A stretch of DNA of 64,000 nt, taken from Puffinus mauretanicus. Lineage: Eukaryota > Chordata > Aves > Procellariiformes > Procellariidae. The notes below the pieces were generated by a model. It did not search any database. It was given only the letters and a program-made list of their open reading frames with translations, and had not been told where the DNA came from. Shown here piece after piece: positions 53,809 to 64,000 of this stretch. Position 1 is the stretch's first letter, and each line of letters starts with the position of its first letter. A program made the position numbers and the translations under genes. Where the stretch lies: contig JAJKFH010000482.1 of the NCBI GenBank assembly GCA_023333565.1, positions 62,001 to 126,000 of the forward strand, in the 5' to 3' direction.

Positions 53809-54549
53809 AAAGAACGCGTTGTGTATATCAGCAAAGCCAGAAATTCCTGCAAATAAAGGGCTGGAAGGCTCCCCCGGCCGGGCTTGCCGCTTCCCTGCAT
53901 CTGCTCAGCCAGACGCGTAAAGGCTTCACCTCCTCTGGCATCTGTTTCCAAAATAAATCGTAACGTCCTACCTTGGGCTCCTGCCATCCCCAGCTGGACC
54001 TGGCTTTATTTAGAAAGGGAAGAGCGCTTTCTCCACGGATACCTCGCTCGGAAAAGGGTTTTTTTGCTCAGCCACTTCACCAAGCCCGGCTGCTGCGCCC
54101 AGGGCAGTCACGGCTGTTTCTGGCTGAAAGGCTGAAACTTCAGGAATGCTTTAGGAATCTGAAAAGGCGGATTTGGGAGGAAATCCACCGTAGCGGGCGG
54201 TTTCGGCTGGGAACACGAGCCATCGCTTATGCTGGAGGACACCCTGCCTGTGTAAAGGCTAAAGAGGGGATCCCAGCATTTCCACGGGTGCTAAAGTGTT
54301 CCATACCCCTCGGGTGCTGCCGGGGCTGGAACGAGATCCCAGGCAGCGCAGGGCTCGTTAGCATCGGGGTGTCGAGAGAGGCCCTCCCTCCAGAGACGAG
54401 TTACCAGCAGAAACTAAAGGCTAAGAGGCATCGGGAGTGCGATGAAGAGGCGCGGTTGAATCTCGTCCATCTCCGTGTTTTTCCTGGAAAGCCGTGCCGC
54501 CAGTTGCGGCTCTTTACAAGGCCAAGTGCTCGCTCCCCCACCGGGGCTG

Positions 54550-54745
54550 CAGGATGGAGGAAGGCCACCGGTGGGATGGAGGAAGGCCACCGGTGGGATG
54601 GAGGAGGACACCGGTGGGATGGAGGAAGGCCACCGGTGGGATGGAGGAGGCCACCGGTGGGATGGAGGAGGCCACCGGTGGGATGGAGGAAGGCCACCGG
54701 TGGGATGGAGGAGGCCATCGGTGGGATGGAGGAAGGCCACCGGCA
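54550..54745. repeat. Minisatellite, 21-22-bp unit, about 9 copies
   Basis: The unit is built on GCCACCGGTGGGATGGAGGA, with one-base length variation between copies. Open frames through it are compositional. Confidence 0.9.
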
Positions 54746-57483
54746 CCTCCTCCCCAGCACGCAGGGGCTGCGAGCGCCCGGCGCCGTCAGCAGCAGCTTC
54801 TCTCCGCCTGACGTTTTCCACCGTGGGATGGGGGATGCAGGCAGGCTGCGATGCCCGGCGACCCCCCTGCCCTCTCCTCCCGCTGCCTCCCAGAAGCTCG
54901 CTGCTCGTTGCTGGCCGGCTCTGTCCTCCCAGCCCTTTTCTGAGACCTCCTTCAGGCTGGTTCGGTGGGATTCCCGCCCCCCAGCTATGGGCAAATCTTT
55001 GGGGCCAGCGTTCAGCCGCGCTCTGGGTTTACCAGCTAAACAACTCCTGCTGCTGTGCCAAAAATCCTCCCGTTCCCCCGCTGCGTGGCAGCACGGGGAG
55101 GGCACAGACCGACGGCGCTCCCTCTCCTTAGCCAGCGGACAAGGAGCTGGGGAAATGGCCTGGCCATAAGGACCCAATACGGGACGGGGGAGAGCTGAGA
55201 CCCCGCAGCCCCAGCTCGGCTGCCGAGGCTTGCCCGGCGTCCCACTGCCTCCTCTGCGGCACCAGCCTGCTCCCAGGCTCTTGGCCATCGCCCCAGTCAG
55301 CCGCTGGTCAGTCCCCTGGTCTCCAGCCCGCGCAGCAGGGATGCAGAGAAAGCCTTCGGAAAAATCCCCGGAGAAACACAGGGTCTGCAGGGATACGTGG
55401 CCTGACGGCTTCGCTCCAGCGTCTCTGCAAACTCAAGAGCCAAGGACGTGGCCGTGCTGCCCGTCCCTCCGCGGGAGACACCGAGACGTGGCCGCTTTCC
55501 GTGTGCCCAGGTTTGGTACCACCGATCCCCTGGTTTCCCCCTGGGCAGCCCGGGATGGGGGGGCTGCTGCTGCTCACCCCTCGCTGGGGATCGCGCCCCG
55601 CTGCTGGCCTCAGCGCTGGAAGCCTCTGCCGAGCTCTGGAAGCCGTGTGCCTCCAAACCAGGCGTCTCAGCTCCCTCTAGGGCCAAAGAAAAGGAAAAGG
55701 CGCTTCCAAAAGTTGCTCCACCTGCTCCTAAAATCCTCAGCTGGAACCGCGGAGGGTCCTGGCCCTCCCCGGGTCTGCGGTGAGGGGCTCGGGCAGAGGC
55801 AGGGGTGTTGGGGCCCCTAAGGCTGGCTGCCAACGCGGTGTGAAGCCAACCTTGGCTGCCTGCGGCCAAGCTCAGAGATGCCAAAACCTGTACCTAAATA
55901 TTCCTGTTCCGCCAAGGAACAGCTCGGGTAAAGCCTCGGGCAGTGGTCAGACATTCGCAGCCTCCAAGGGAGGAAAAAGCCCAAGAGCCATGTCCGCCAG
56001 CCCTGCTCCCCGAACCAGACCAGACCGTCTCCGGTCCCATGGGGGGAGGTTGAGTCAAACCTTGTCCCATTTGCCCCTCGTCCCCTTCTCCTGCACAGCA
56101 GGGAGGGAACGAGGGGCTTTGTGCAGTCCCAGAGCCGGACTCTCTGCAGCACCCAGCGCTGGGGACTTTACTGAGCACAGGGGAGGATGAGGATGAGAGG
56201 GGATGGGACCAGCACCCAGCATCCTACCCCACAGCACCCTACTCCGCACCCGTCGAAGTCCAGGAAACCTGGGGGGTCCTCGCAGGCTGGCGGGGAGGAC
56301 CCCGGCCCTCCTGGCCAGCAGATGGGGAGGGCGGCCACGAAGGAAATAGCTGTTTTCTGGCAGACCTGGAGCCCAGTGGCCAGCGGAGGGAGGAAGGGGC
56401 CTCCGAGCTCGCCCCGCGGGAGCTCCTCGCCATGTGCGGTGGCTCCGTTCCCAGGCTGAGCTCTCATTTCCTATCGGAAACAACCGCATCTCCTTTCCCT
56501 TCGGCTCCCGCCGGGCCCGTGGCGGAGCCGTCCGGTACCGTACGCCGTGCTGCCACCCCCCTCCCCGGCTCGCTCCTGCGGGTGGGCTGTCCTCAGCGGG
56601 GACAGACCCACAGGGTCGAGGGGCTCATGAAGGAAGGAGAACTCCGAAGAAAACAAAAAGGCAATAAAAGAGCTTCCTTGGGACCTTTATAAACGGGGTT
56701 TGTAACGTTTGTGCCATGTCCTGTTTCACTCCTTTTTTCCTCCTGTAAGGGGAACTCCAGGGCTGGCAGCCTCGTAGCGGCCCTAACGAGGGCAGCCAAA
56801 TGAATCTCCCAGCACCTCGTTAGGACCCTGCCAGGGCTGGCACGTGGCTAATTGTGGAGATGATGCCCGAGCAAAGTGTCCGCAACCGGGGATGGAGAGG
56901 TCTCACCCAAGACTGGGCAGAGGGGGGTCTCCTCCTCGGAGCATCCCAAGGGACAAGTGTCCAACCCCTTCCCCAGGCTGCAGCGGAGCCCTCGGAGGGG
57001 ATGCCCACCTCGGGCTTGCGAAGCCCCTCTCCTTGCCTCCCTCTCCCTCCACCTCCTGCGTGCAGGCGGGCGCGTGCCGGGTGTTTGCCAGCCTCTCTCC
57101 CCTCCGTTGGCAAAGCCGCCTCGTTGAGCAAGAGGGGCCTGACGACATTTCCATCAACAAACTTCCCGCAGGGAGCAAAGGGCAGCGGGACCGCGTCCCT
57201 GCCCGACCACCACCTCCCGGGGAGGTTCGGACAGCGAAGGGACTGCTAGCGGCGGCCGTGGGGAGGAGGAGGAGGAGGGCAAACCCAGGCTGAAGGAGGT
57301 ACCTGGGTGTGGGGGGCGAGGTGTGGGGTGCAGGATGGGGTGCGGGACATCCTTGTGAGAGGGTATCAGTGCTTCTTGTGCCACCGTGGACCCCGGGCAG
57401 GTCCCCGGGCAGGGTGGGAGCTGGCCTGGTCCTTCAGCTTCCCCGCCTGCCCCCTCTCCCCAGCCCCGCTCTGCCCGCAGGCG

Positions 57484-59562
57484 ATGGCAGCCACCACGGT
57501 GACCGACTCCGGGGGGGTGAGGATCATCACGGAGGTCATCCCGGCCACAGACCCCCGAGCAGCCCAGTTGGCCTCCGGCTCCGGGTTGCCCGCACCCGCT
57601 GTGTCGTCATTTCAAGTCAGAGGTTTCAGAAGGGCTCAGCCCAAGACGCTGGGGGTGAGACCGCGGTGTCCCGGGGGGACGGGGCACCTCAGGGGCAAAG
57701 CGGGGACTGAGTATCCCCAGGGATTGCCCTGCTTGAGGTTCTCCTTGGCTGGGGTAGAGGTGACGTTCGGGACCGGCTCCCTTTGCTGGCTCACGTCGCT
57801 GCGCCAAGCGCCAGCACACCCAGCTGTCCCGAGTCCCTTCTCGGCACCGCGGGGCGCAGCCAGGACGCGGTGTGACAGCGGGATCGGGGTGGGACGCGGC
57901 TAACAGCAACGGTGATATCCATCCTTTGCCGGTGCTGGCAGACAGGCAGCGCTTTGGGCCAAGAGTGACCGGGTGGGCGATCCCTCTCCCCCCGTCCTTC
58001 CCCAGACCATCCACATCTTCACCGGGATCATCCACGTCTGCTTCGGGATCATCCTGACGGTGTCGGAGTACGGGACCCCTTCACTCCCTGTGGCCAGCGG
58101 GGTCCTCTTCTGGCTCGGGCTCCTGGTAAGCAGGGACACACCTGGCCTCCACCTCCTTGCCATCCGACAAGGACAGGGGGATCTCGGTGGATCAGGGGTC
58201 AGATCCCCTCTCACCTGGGCCTCCTCTTACACCCGCATCTTCTGGCTGTGCCCTCTGGGGATGGAGGCTGTGTGCGTGCAGCCCTGAACACCGATTCGCA
58301 GCCGGAGGGGTTTGGAATGGGTGCCAGCAAAGGGTGCCTTGCTGCTGATGCCCTCCTTCCTCTGTTTTCTGAGCAGCTCCTGGTCTCAGGTTCTCTGCTG
58401 GTGGAAAGTGAAAAAAGAGATAACATCTTGCTGGTAAGGGGGTCCCCTGCGGCCAGGCTGGAGGGACAAAGCATCCCCCCTGTCCCTTCTGTGACTTCTG
58501 CCCCTCCCAGCGGCCGGCGGGACCCCTCTAGCGAGGGTCCTAAGGCCGGTCTCACCCTTGGGAGGTGCCCAGCTCTCTCCCCGTCGACCAGAGGGTGGGC
58601 AATCCTTCACGCTTCAGGGCCTCCACAAGACGCTCGGGGCCTGGTGGAGCAAGGCTTGGATGCCAGGGAGAAGAGGTGTCCTGGAGGGTGGCTGCCCCAG
58701 GTGGCTTCTCCAGGAGTATATTTGACCTGAGTCGAATAATCCAGCTCCGAGGTGCCCCTGCTCGGACAGCTCAAACAGAAAACCCCAAGCGGCTTCTCCC
58801 TCGGCTCTGTGGCACCTCGCGGGGGTCTCTGGCAGGGTGCTGCCACCCGCAGAGCTCCTGTGCTCTCGGTGGGAGCAGAAGGGACAGAGCTGCTGATGGC
58901 TGACGTGGGGTGACCCGCACAGGTGAAGATCTGCTGCGTCGTCAACGTGGGGGTTATCCTGAGCACGCTGGTGGCCACTCTTGTCCACACCACGGCCATC
59001 ACTCACAACATCCCCGGCTGTGAGACCAACACACTGCACCAGCTGAAAGCCGACTGGTGCTTCAACGTTGAGAACAAGGTAGAGCCTCCCGGTCCTGCTC
59101 AGGCAGGGGAACCGACCCTCCTGCCGCTGCTGACGGCAAGCAAGCAGGGTGACTGCTGCGCAGGGGAGGGGGACGAGGGGCGCTGCCAGCGAGCAGCGGG
59201 ACCCTTCCGCGCTCCTCCTCGCAGATCCTGAGCAACGGGTTGGATTCCATGTTCATCATCTTCTGCCTCCTGGAGTTCTGCGTGGCGGTGGCAGCCCTGG
59301 CCTTCGGCTACGATGCCGTCAAGCAGCACAACTACACGCGCATGGTGAGGGGGGCCGGGGCCGGGCCCGTGGCGGGGCCCCGTCGCAGCCCAGAGCCCTG
59401 GGGAGACTTGGGGTGCCGGCTCGTGTTTCGGCGGGAGCGGGGCGGCGTCACCCACCCACTTCTTTCCTCTGAGGGGCCGCCCCGGGCCGGTGGCCCACGG
59501 GGGTGTCTCTGCATGACCCCAAAAGCGGGATTTCCCCCTTTTTCCTCTGCCAGGTGCTGTAG
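57484..59562 (+). CDS. MS4A-family four-pass membrane protein (second intact copy)
   Basis: Coding exons: 57484-57654, 58006-58125, 58377-58433, 58923-59078, 59225-59344 and 59554-59562, giving 210 aa. The first lies 3 nt after a CAG acceptor, so a noncoding exon precedes it. TM1 is IHIFTGIIHVCFGIIL, TM2 spans VLFWLGLLLLVSGSLL, TM3 is CCVVNVGVILSTLVATLV, and TM4 is SMFIIFCLLEFCVAVAALAF. The loop between TM3 and TM4 holds cysteines (IPGCETNT and DWCFN) that probably form a disulfide, as in other MS4A proteins. The C-terminal tail is very short (YDAVKQHNYTRMVL), and the last exon adds only VL before TAG. Exons 2 and 3 have exactly the same lengths (120 and 57 nt) as the first copy, which supports tandem origin. 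AATAAA is at 59756-59761. Confidence 0.88.
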
Positions 59563-59755
59563 CCATGGCCAAGCCCACAGCCATGGTTAAGAACCACTGC
59601 ACGCCCCAGCCCTGCTGCAGCCGAGGTGCAGGAGCCCGGGGGGGGCCTCCCTGGTGCCTGACCGTGGAGATGACCGGAGCCCGAGACCCCTCCGCACCCC
59701 GGCCCTGGGCCTGGCCCCGGGCAGGAGCCTGCTCCCCTCTGTGGGTTTGGCCCCC

Positions 59756-59761
59756 AATAAA
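59756..59761 (+). terminator. Second MS4A gene polyadenylation signal AATAAA
   Basis: Lies about 190 bp after the stop codon and only about 170 bp before the YY1 sites of the CCDC86 promoter. Confidence 0.8.
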
Positions 59762-59923
59762 GGCCTCTCCCCTCAGCCCAGGCCACGCGTCTCTCTGGGG
59801 CTCGCTCAGGGGGCCGGGGTGGGGGGGGCCTCGCCGGGCTCTCGCACCGGAGGGGTGGAGGGCACCGGGCACGGGCCGCCGCGACGGGGTGATGATGGGC
59901 ACCGGGAGGCGTCTGCCCGGCAC

Positions 59924-60106
59924 AAACATGGCGGCCTCCGCCCCGCGCCGTGGGGGAGGCGGGAAGTGCTGCCCGACACTAAAATGGCGGTCGGGGACTC
60001 GGCGTCGGCGTTCGTCCGCTCTGAGCATGCGCATTGTGGCCGCGGTGGCGCGGCGCATCTCTGACGTCATCACACGGCGCCGTCGGGGAAGAGGGCCGCG
60101 TGGAAA
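59924..60106 (+). promoter_or_regulatory. CCDC86 promoter: two YY1 sites, NRF1-like site and CRE
   Basis: AAACATGGCGGC (59924-59935) and AAAATGGCGG (59981-59990) are YY1-type motifs. GCATGCGCA at 60025-60033 resembles NRF1, and a palindromic CRE, TGACGTCA, is at 60062-60069. This mix is typical of housekeeping growth-related genes, and it ends 38 bp before the ATG. Confidence 0.6.
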
Positions 60107-62402
60107 ATGGAGGGGGAGTGCGGGGCAGCCCCGGCCCCGGAGAAGCCCAGCGGGGCGGCCCCGACCCCGACCCCCGCCCCGGCCCCGGCTTGGCGGCGTC
60201 GGAAAGCCGCCAAGAAGCGAAAGGAAGCGGCGGCGGCCATCCCGCGGGGCAGGCCCAAGTCGGGGCGGGTGTGGAAGGACCCCGGCAAGAAGAGGTGGGC
60301 GCGGGGGCGAGGGCCAGGCCTCGGGGGGGGGTCTGCAGGGTCGGGGGAGGAGCGCTTTGGGGGGCCTCTGGTGGAGGCAGGGCTGTTTGGGGATTCTGGA
60401 ACTGGGGAGACGCTCTGCGGGTGCTTTGGGGGGAGACTTTGGGGGGGACAAGGCCGTTTTAGGGGTGGGTTGACCCGGGAGGGACGTGGGGTGGGCAGGG
60501 CTGCTTTGCTGGGGCCACGGGGGTGGTTTGGAGGGGAACTCCGGAGCTATCTGTAGAGTTTAGGGAGGACACGGAGAGGACAAGGCCGTTTTGGGGGAGT
60601 CCTGAGCTGGAGGGAAGGTTTGGAGGAACTGTCCAGGGGCCGAGGCTGCTGTGGGAGGCTTTGAGCTGGGGGAGTTTCACAGAGTTCTGGCCCGAGGAGT
60701 TTCTGGAGAGGGTCCGGAGGGGGAAAGGCTGCATAGGGTTTCTGTGAGCCACGGGAAGCTCAGCTCTGCATCCTCCGGGTGCTGACACGGCCTGTCTGCC
60801 TGCTCAGGTTCTCACACATGATCCAGGACAAGGCCCTTCGCACCTCCTGGGCACGGAAAATGAAGGAACGGCAGGAGAAGAAGCTTGTTCAGGACCTGGC
60901 ACGGCAGCTGCAGGAGGGGAAGCAGAGAGAGCGAGAGGTAACGGGGCTTGCGAGCTGGGCCTTGGGCTCAGGACCCTGCGGGCAGCATCGCCCAGCCCCT
61001 CCGTGCCCGCTGTCTCCGTGGGGCAGTGACCGTGCTTGTGACACCGACACCCCGTGGGGACCTTTGCCGGGCAGCCGGGAGCTCTGCTGTCCCAGCCCTC
61101 GGCTAGAGCTGCCCGCTCCCCTTGCTAGGGCCGCGTTGCGGCGTCAGGCCGTGACCAGAGACTTTCCACCTCTCTCCGTACAAAACCCCGTGTCTCTGCC
61201 TGCATCCCGAGCGTCGGGACCGTGGCATTATTGCCTGCGGGATGCCTGCCTCACAAACCCCACCGGCCGCCCTTCTCGTGGGCAAGCGGGACGGTGAATT
61301 CCCTGTCGTCCTGCCAAATCCAGGCTGCGACGGTCACGTGCTGCAAGTCACTGAGTCGGAATAAACTCGCTCAGTCAGTTTGAGCCTCGTGCCGGGGGGG
61401 AAAAGCGCTGCTGGCTTGGCTTTGTGCAGCAGATTTCACGCTTGGGAAGGTGTCGCTCGTGCTGCCGTGCAGTTCCCTGACCGGCGTCTGCATCAGCTGT
61501 GGGTCGATGCTGGTTTGGGTTTAAACCCGGAGGGAGGGACCCGCAGGGAACGTTTTGGTGCTGCTCCTGCAGGAGAAGAAGCGGCGGCGGGAGGAGAACC
61601 TGAAGCGGCGTCTGGAGAACGAACGGAAGGCGGAGATCGTCCAAGTGGTGAGTCGTGGCCCCGCTCGTGGCTGGGGATGCCGTGGTGGCCTGGCAGACCT
61701 GGTGGCTTCCAGACCCCGGGCACTGGGCTCCAGTTCGCTCCACCACTGGGAGGATTGGGGAAATCCAACCAAACCCAGCTGCACCAGGAGGGTGTCTCCT
61801 CTGCCCAGCAGGGTGGGGTGGGGGGACAGCTTCTCTTTCAAGCTTGAGAAGACCAGGGAGGGGGTCACCCTGGGGATCGCTGGCACGCGGGGCGATAGAG
61901 CAAGGGAAACTCGGCATCGACGGGGATCCGAGCACACTGGGCTTTCGTGGGTGTGGTGACGAGGACGGGGTTATTGCCTGTCCCCTCCGACACAAGAGCT
62001 GGGGCAACTTGGAGATGTTCCCAGGGAGGAGTTTTAGGGTAAATCTGATGAGGAGGCGGACGGTTTGGTGTACAGGCTTTGGTCATTGCTACGTCTGCTG
62101 CTTTGGCGGCGGGAGGAGGAAGATCCCATCCCGTAGCTCCGTGCGGAGGGATCTGGCACCGGCTGGGGCTGTGCCTGCTGCGCCGCAGCGGGGGGAGGCT
62201 GGGAGCCCTGCCGTGCCCGTCCCGCCTGGCTCTCCCCGCTGCCATCTCTGTGCCTGAAAGCCCCTTCTTCCCCCCCACCCAGATCCGGAACCCGCTGAAG
62301 CTCAAGCGGGCGAAGAAGAAGCAGCTGCGGCGGGTGGAGAAGCGGGACACGCTGGCCCTGCTCCAGAAGACACCCGTGCGGCGCAAAGCAGCCACGGATT
62401 GA
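60107..62402 (+). CDS. CCDC86: Coiled-coil domain-containing protein 86 (cyclon), short form
   Basis: Four exons: 60107-60294, 60808-60937, 61573-61647 and 62283-62402, giving 170 aa. The conserved core begins [19 protein letters not shown], continues with [18 protein letters not shown], and a basic Glu/Lys/Arg coiled coil follows ([16 protein letters not shown]). The end is [20 protein letters not shown], then TLALLQK, the family's C-terminal signature. The human protein is about 360 aa with a long acidic N-terminus. Here only about 45 residues of Ala/Pro-rich sequence precede the core. The protein is nucleolar and associated with the mitotic chromosome periphery. It follows the MS4A cluster as in human. 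No canonical polyadenylation hexamer was seen nearby; GATAAA at 63052 is a candidate variant. Confidence 0.93.
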
Positions 62403-64000
62403 GATGGGAGACGGGGCACCACGGTGCCTGGCCCGGGCAGCTGGGGTTTCTGTGGGTCCCGCTCCTCCCCAGGGGCGATTCCTCGGCTCGGTGGGCAGGA
62501 GTCGCCGCCCGGGCCCTCGGTGTTGGACAGACAGCGGGACGGAGCTGCGGCCGGTTACGCAGTGCCGTGATCCGCAGGAATCCGCAGGATCCCCCCTGCC
62601 CTGTGAACTCGGGGTGTTGCTGACAGCCAGGGGCTGGAAGGAGAACTGCTTCACCTGCCCAAATCTGCTTTTTTGTTATAAAAATGAATAGGAACTGACC
62701 CAGACTCGCCTCCAACGGCTCGGGGGGGGCTGCTGGCTCCAGCTCGGGGCCTTCCCTCTGCCCAGGCAGATCTCCCTCAGCCTGGGATCACCGTGGCCCC
62801 TCGCCCCCCTGGGGTTCCCCTTTCTCAAAGAGGGGTCTCGCCCCCCCTGGAATGAGCCCTGGAGCCCGTCACGAGGGGAGGGGACACATCTCTGCTGCGC
62901 TGCGGAGGTGGCAGGGGAGTGCACGGCGCAGCACAGCCTCCTGTCACCCTTCTCCGGGGGTGCGGGTGGGCTTGAGGGGGGGGTGCTGGAAGGAGGTGGC
63001 TTGGAGTGGGAAACCCACAGGGATCTGTTCACCTTCCTGGTTTTTCTTGCTCGATAAACGCCCCTTTCTGCATTCCTGGGGAGGGCCGTGTCTTCAGCCT
63101 GCGGTGAGCCAGACCAGCGGGGTGGGGGGCCCAGGGTGTCGCTGGGTGGGCAGACGCGAGGCTGGGGGGAGGATAAGCCCGTGCTTGCAGTGGGGAGCCC
63201 TGGCGTGGGAGGGCGTCGTGGGGCGCGGGCCCAGGAGCTTCATCTGGGGGGGGTGGGGGGCTGCCCCTCTGCCCCCCGAGGCAGAGCGAAGCTGGGGGCA
63301 TCACAGGGGCTTGGGGGACCCCAATCTGGGGGGGCAGAGCATCCCACTCAGCCCCATGGTGGCCCTGCCCAGGGAGGGGGCTGCTTGGTGGCCCACCGCG
63401 GGCTGGCAGCAGGGGACTGTCCCCCCCGCCCCGCAACGAGGGGCCCCGGGACTTGGCGATCCCACGATGGGGTTTGCAGCCCGTTGCCCCCACTGAGTAT
63501 GAATTTGGGGGGGTTCCCACCCACGCCCAGGGCAGCCCCCATCGAGGGGTGCTGCAGGCAAGGTGGGGGCCTGGCAGGAGCTGTGGGGTGCAGCGGAGCC
63601 GTGGGGCGGCTGCCAACCTGGCCCGGGTCATCGGGCAGGAGGGCTTTGCCCTCGCTGCGTCTTGCGTTAATGATTGCCGAGCGCCCTGCCTCTCCCACCC
63701 ACTCCCTCCCCAGCGCCGCAGCACCAGCCCAGCCTTCGCCCCGCCAGGGTAAGAGGGGGCTTGGAGCCCATCCCCGTGGCTTCAGAGCTTGCAGGCAGCC
63801 AGGGTTTTGCAGGGCGGGGGGGGGGGGCTGCTTTCCTGGCAGGGCGTAGGTGGGTGAACTTGGCGTCTCCTCCCAGGCCTGGGCTGGTGCCAGCACCTCG
63901 CCGGGCTCCCTGCGTGCTGCCGCGGCCTGCCTGGCCGCCCTGCCGCGCGGAGGGGAATCGGGGTCTGCACGGGACCGGGGGGGCCGTAGCCCCTGCCCTC
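62403..64000. other. CCDC86 3' UTR and unannotated sequence to the window end
   Basis: Positions 62403-63060 are plausibly CCDC86 3' UTR. The rest has no recognised exon on either strand. PTGDR2 and ZP1, next in human, are not visible here. Confidence 0.4.

Larger units (their letters stand above)
52550..57300. other. Intergenic, simple repeats only
   Basis: About 4.7 kb with no gene recognised. It contains an AT-rich island at 53170-53440, a poly(A) run of 27 at 53779-53805, and a minisatellite at 54550-54745. A short 5' UTR exon of the next MS4A gene could end at about 57298 (GAAGGAG|GTACCTG), but the evidence is weak. Confidence 0.45.

Noticed and set aside
62700..63900. PTGDR2 (minus-strand GPCR) expected after CCDC86
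   Set aside because: Minus-strand frames here show no seven-helix pattern or GPCR motifs.
1..64000. CRISPR arrays, operons or prokaryotic mobile systems
   Set aside because: The sequence is plainly vertebrate: spliced genes, CR1 elements and Pol III tRNA genes. Regular repeats are contiguous minisatellites without unique spacers.

Overview
The window is GC-rich vertebrate nuclear DNA and almost certainly comes from a bird, probably a small gene-dense chromosome. The evidence is two CR1 non-LTR retrotransposon pieces, very short introns, abundant G/C homopolymers and minisatellites, CpG-island promoters, and spliced genes that all match vertebrate families. Gene models were assembled by eye from splice consensus, reading phase and remembered family sequences. 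No alignment or search was run.

Layout, left to right. At 1-350 a CpG island looks like the 5' end of an unidentified leftward gene. CABP4, a photoreceptor synaptic calcium sensor, lies on + at 1842-4782. Next come a minisatellite, a cluster of seven CCAAT boxes, and three tRNA-type genes: Val-TAC on -, an aberrant Arg-like gene on +, and Lys-TTT on +. OSBP is on - at 7707-13255 with 14 coding exons. PATL1 is on - at 14955-25319 with 19 coding exons, including a 22-nt last coding exon, and has a CR1 copy in an intron. STX3 is on + at 26821-34873 and has two alternative C-terminal exon pairs. MRPL16 is on - at 35793-37463. A CBLIF/TCN1-type cobalamin binder is on - at 37856-39906. A degenerate CR1 follows, then a ZP3-like egg-coat gene on + at 41675-44759. 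An MS4A gene (+, 46464-48391), a decayed MS4A-like locus (about 52008-52545) and a second intact MS4A gene (+, 57484-59562) follow. CCDC86 is on + at 60107-62402. No gene is recognised in the last 1.6 kb.

From the tRNA genes to CCDC86, the order tRNA, OSBP, PATL1, STX3, MRPL16, CBLIF, MS4A, CCDC86 is the order I recall for human 11q12, where it spans roughly 1.5 Mb. Here it takes about 56 kb. CABP4 is several megabases away in human, so its junction with the tRNA genes marks a rearrangement in one lineage.

The genes are a conserved synteny block rather than one pathway. There are partial themes: CABP4 and the STX3B splice form both serve photoreceptor ribbon synapses, OSBP moves sterols, PATL1 drives mRNA decay, and the MS4A genes encode four-pass membrane proteins. 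The points most worth checking are listed here. (1) An 80-bp minisatellite in an STX3 intron repeats the 3' splice site and start of the next exon about 12 times. (2) There is a ZP3-like gene where mammals have OOSP genes. (3) An MS4A remnant lies between the two intact MS4A genes. (4) The usual PATL1 start codon is out of frame by one base. (5) A tRNA-Arg-like gene has a CGT anticodon. (6) STX3 exons 7 and 8 carry indels that suggest local sequence error.
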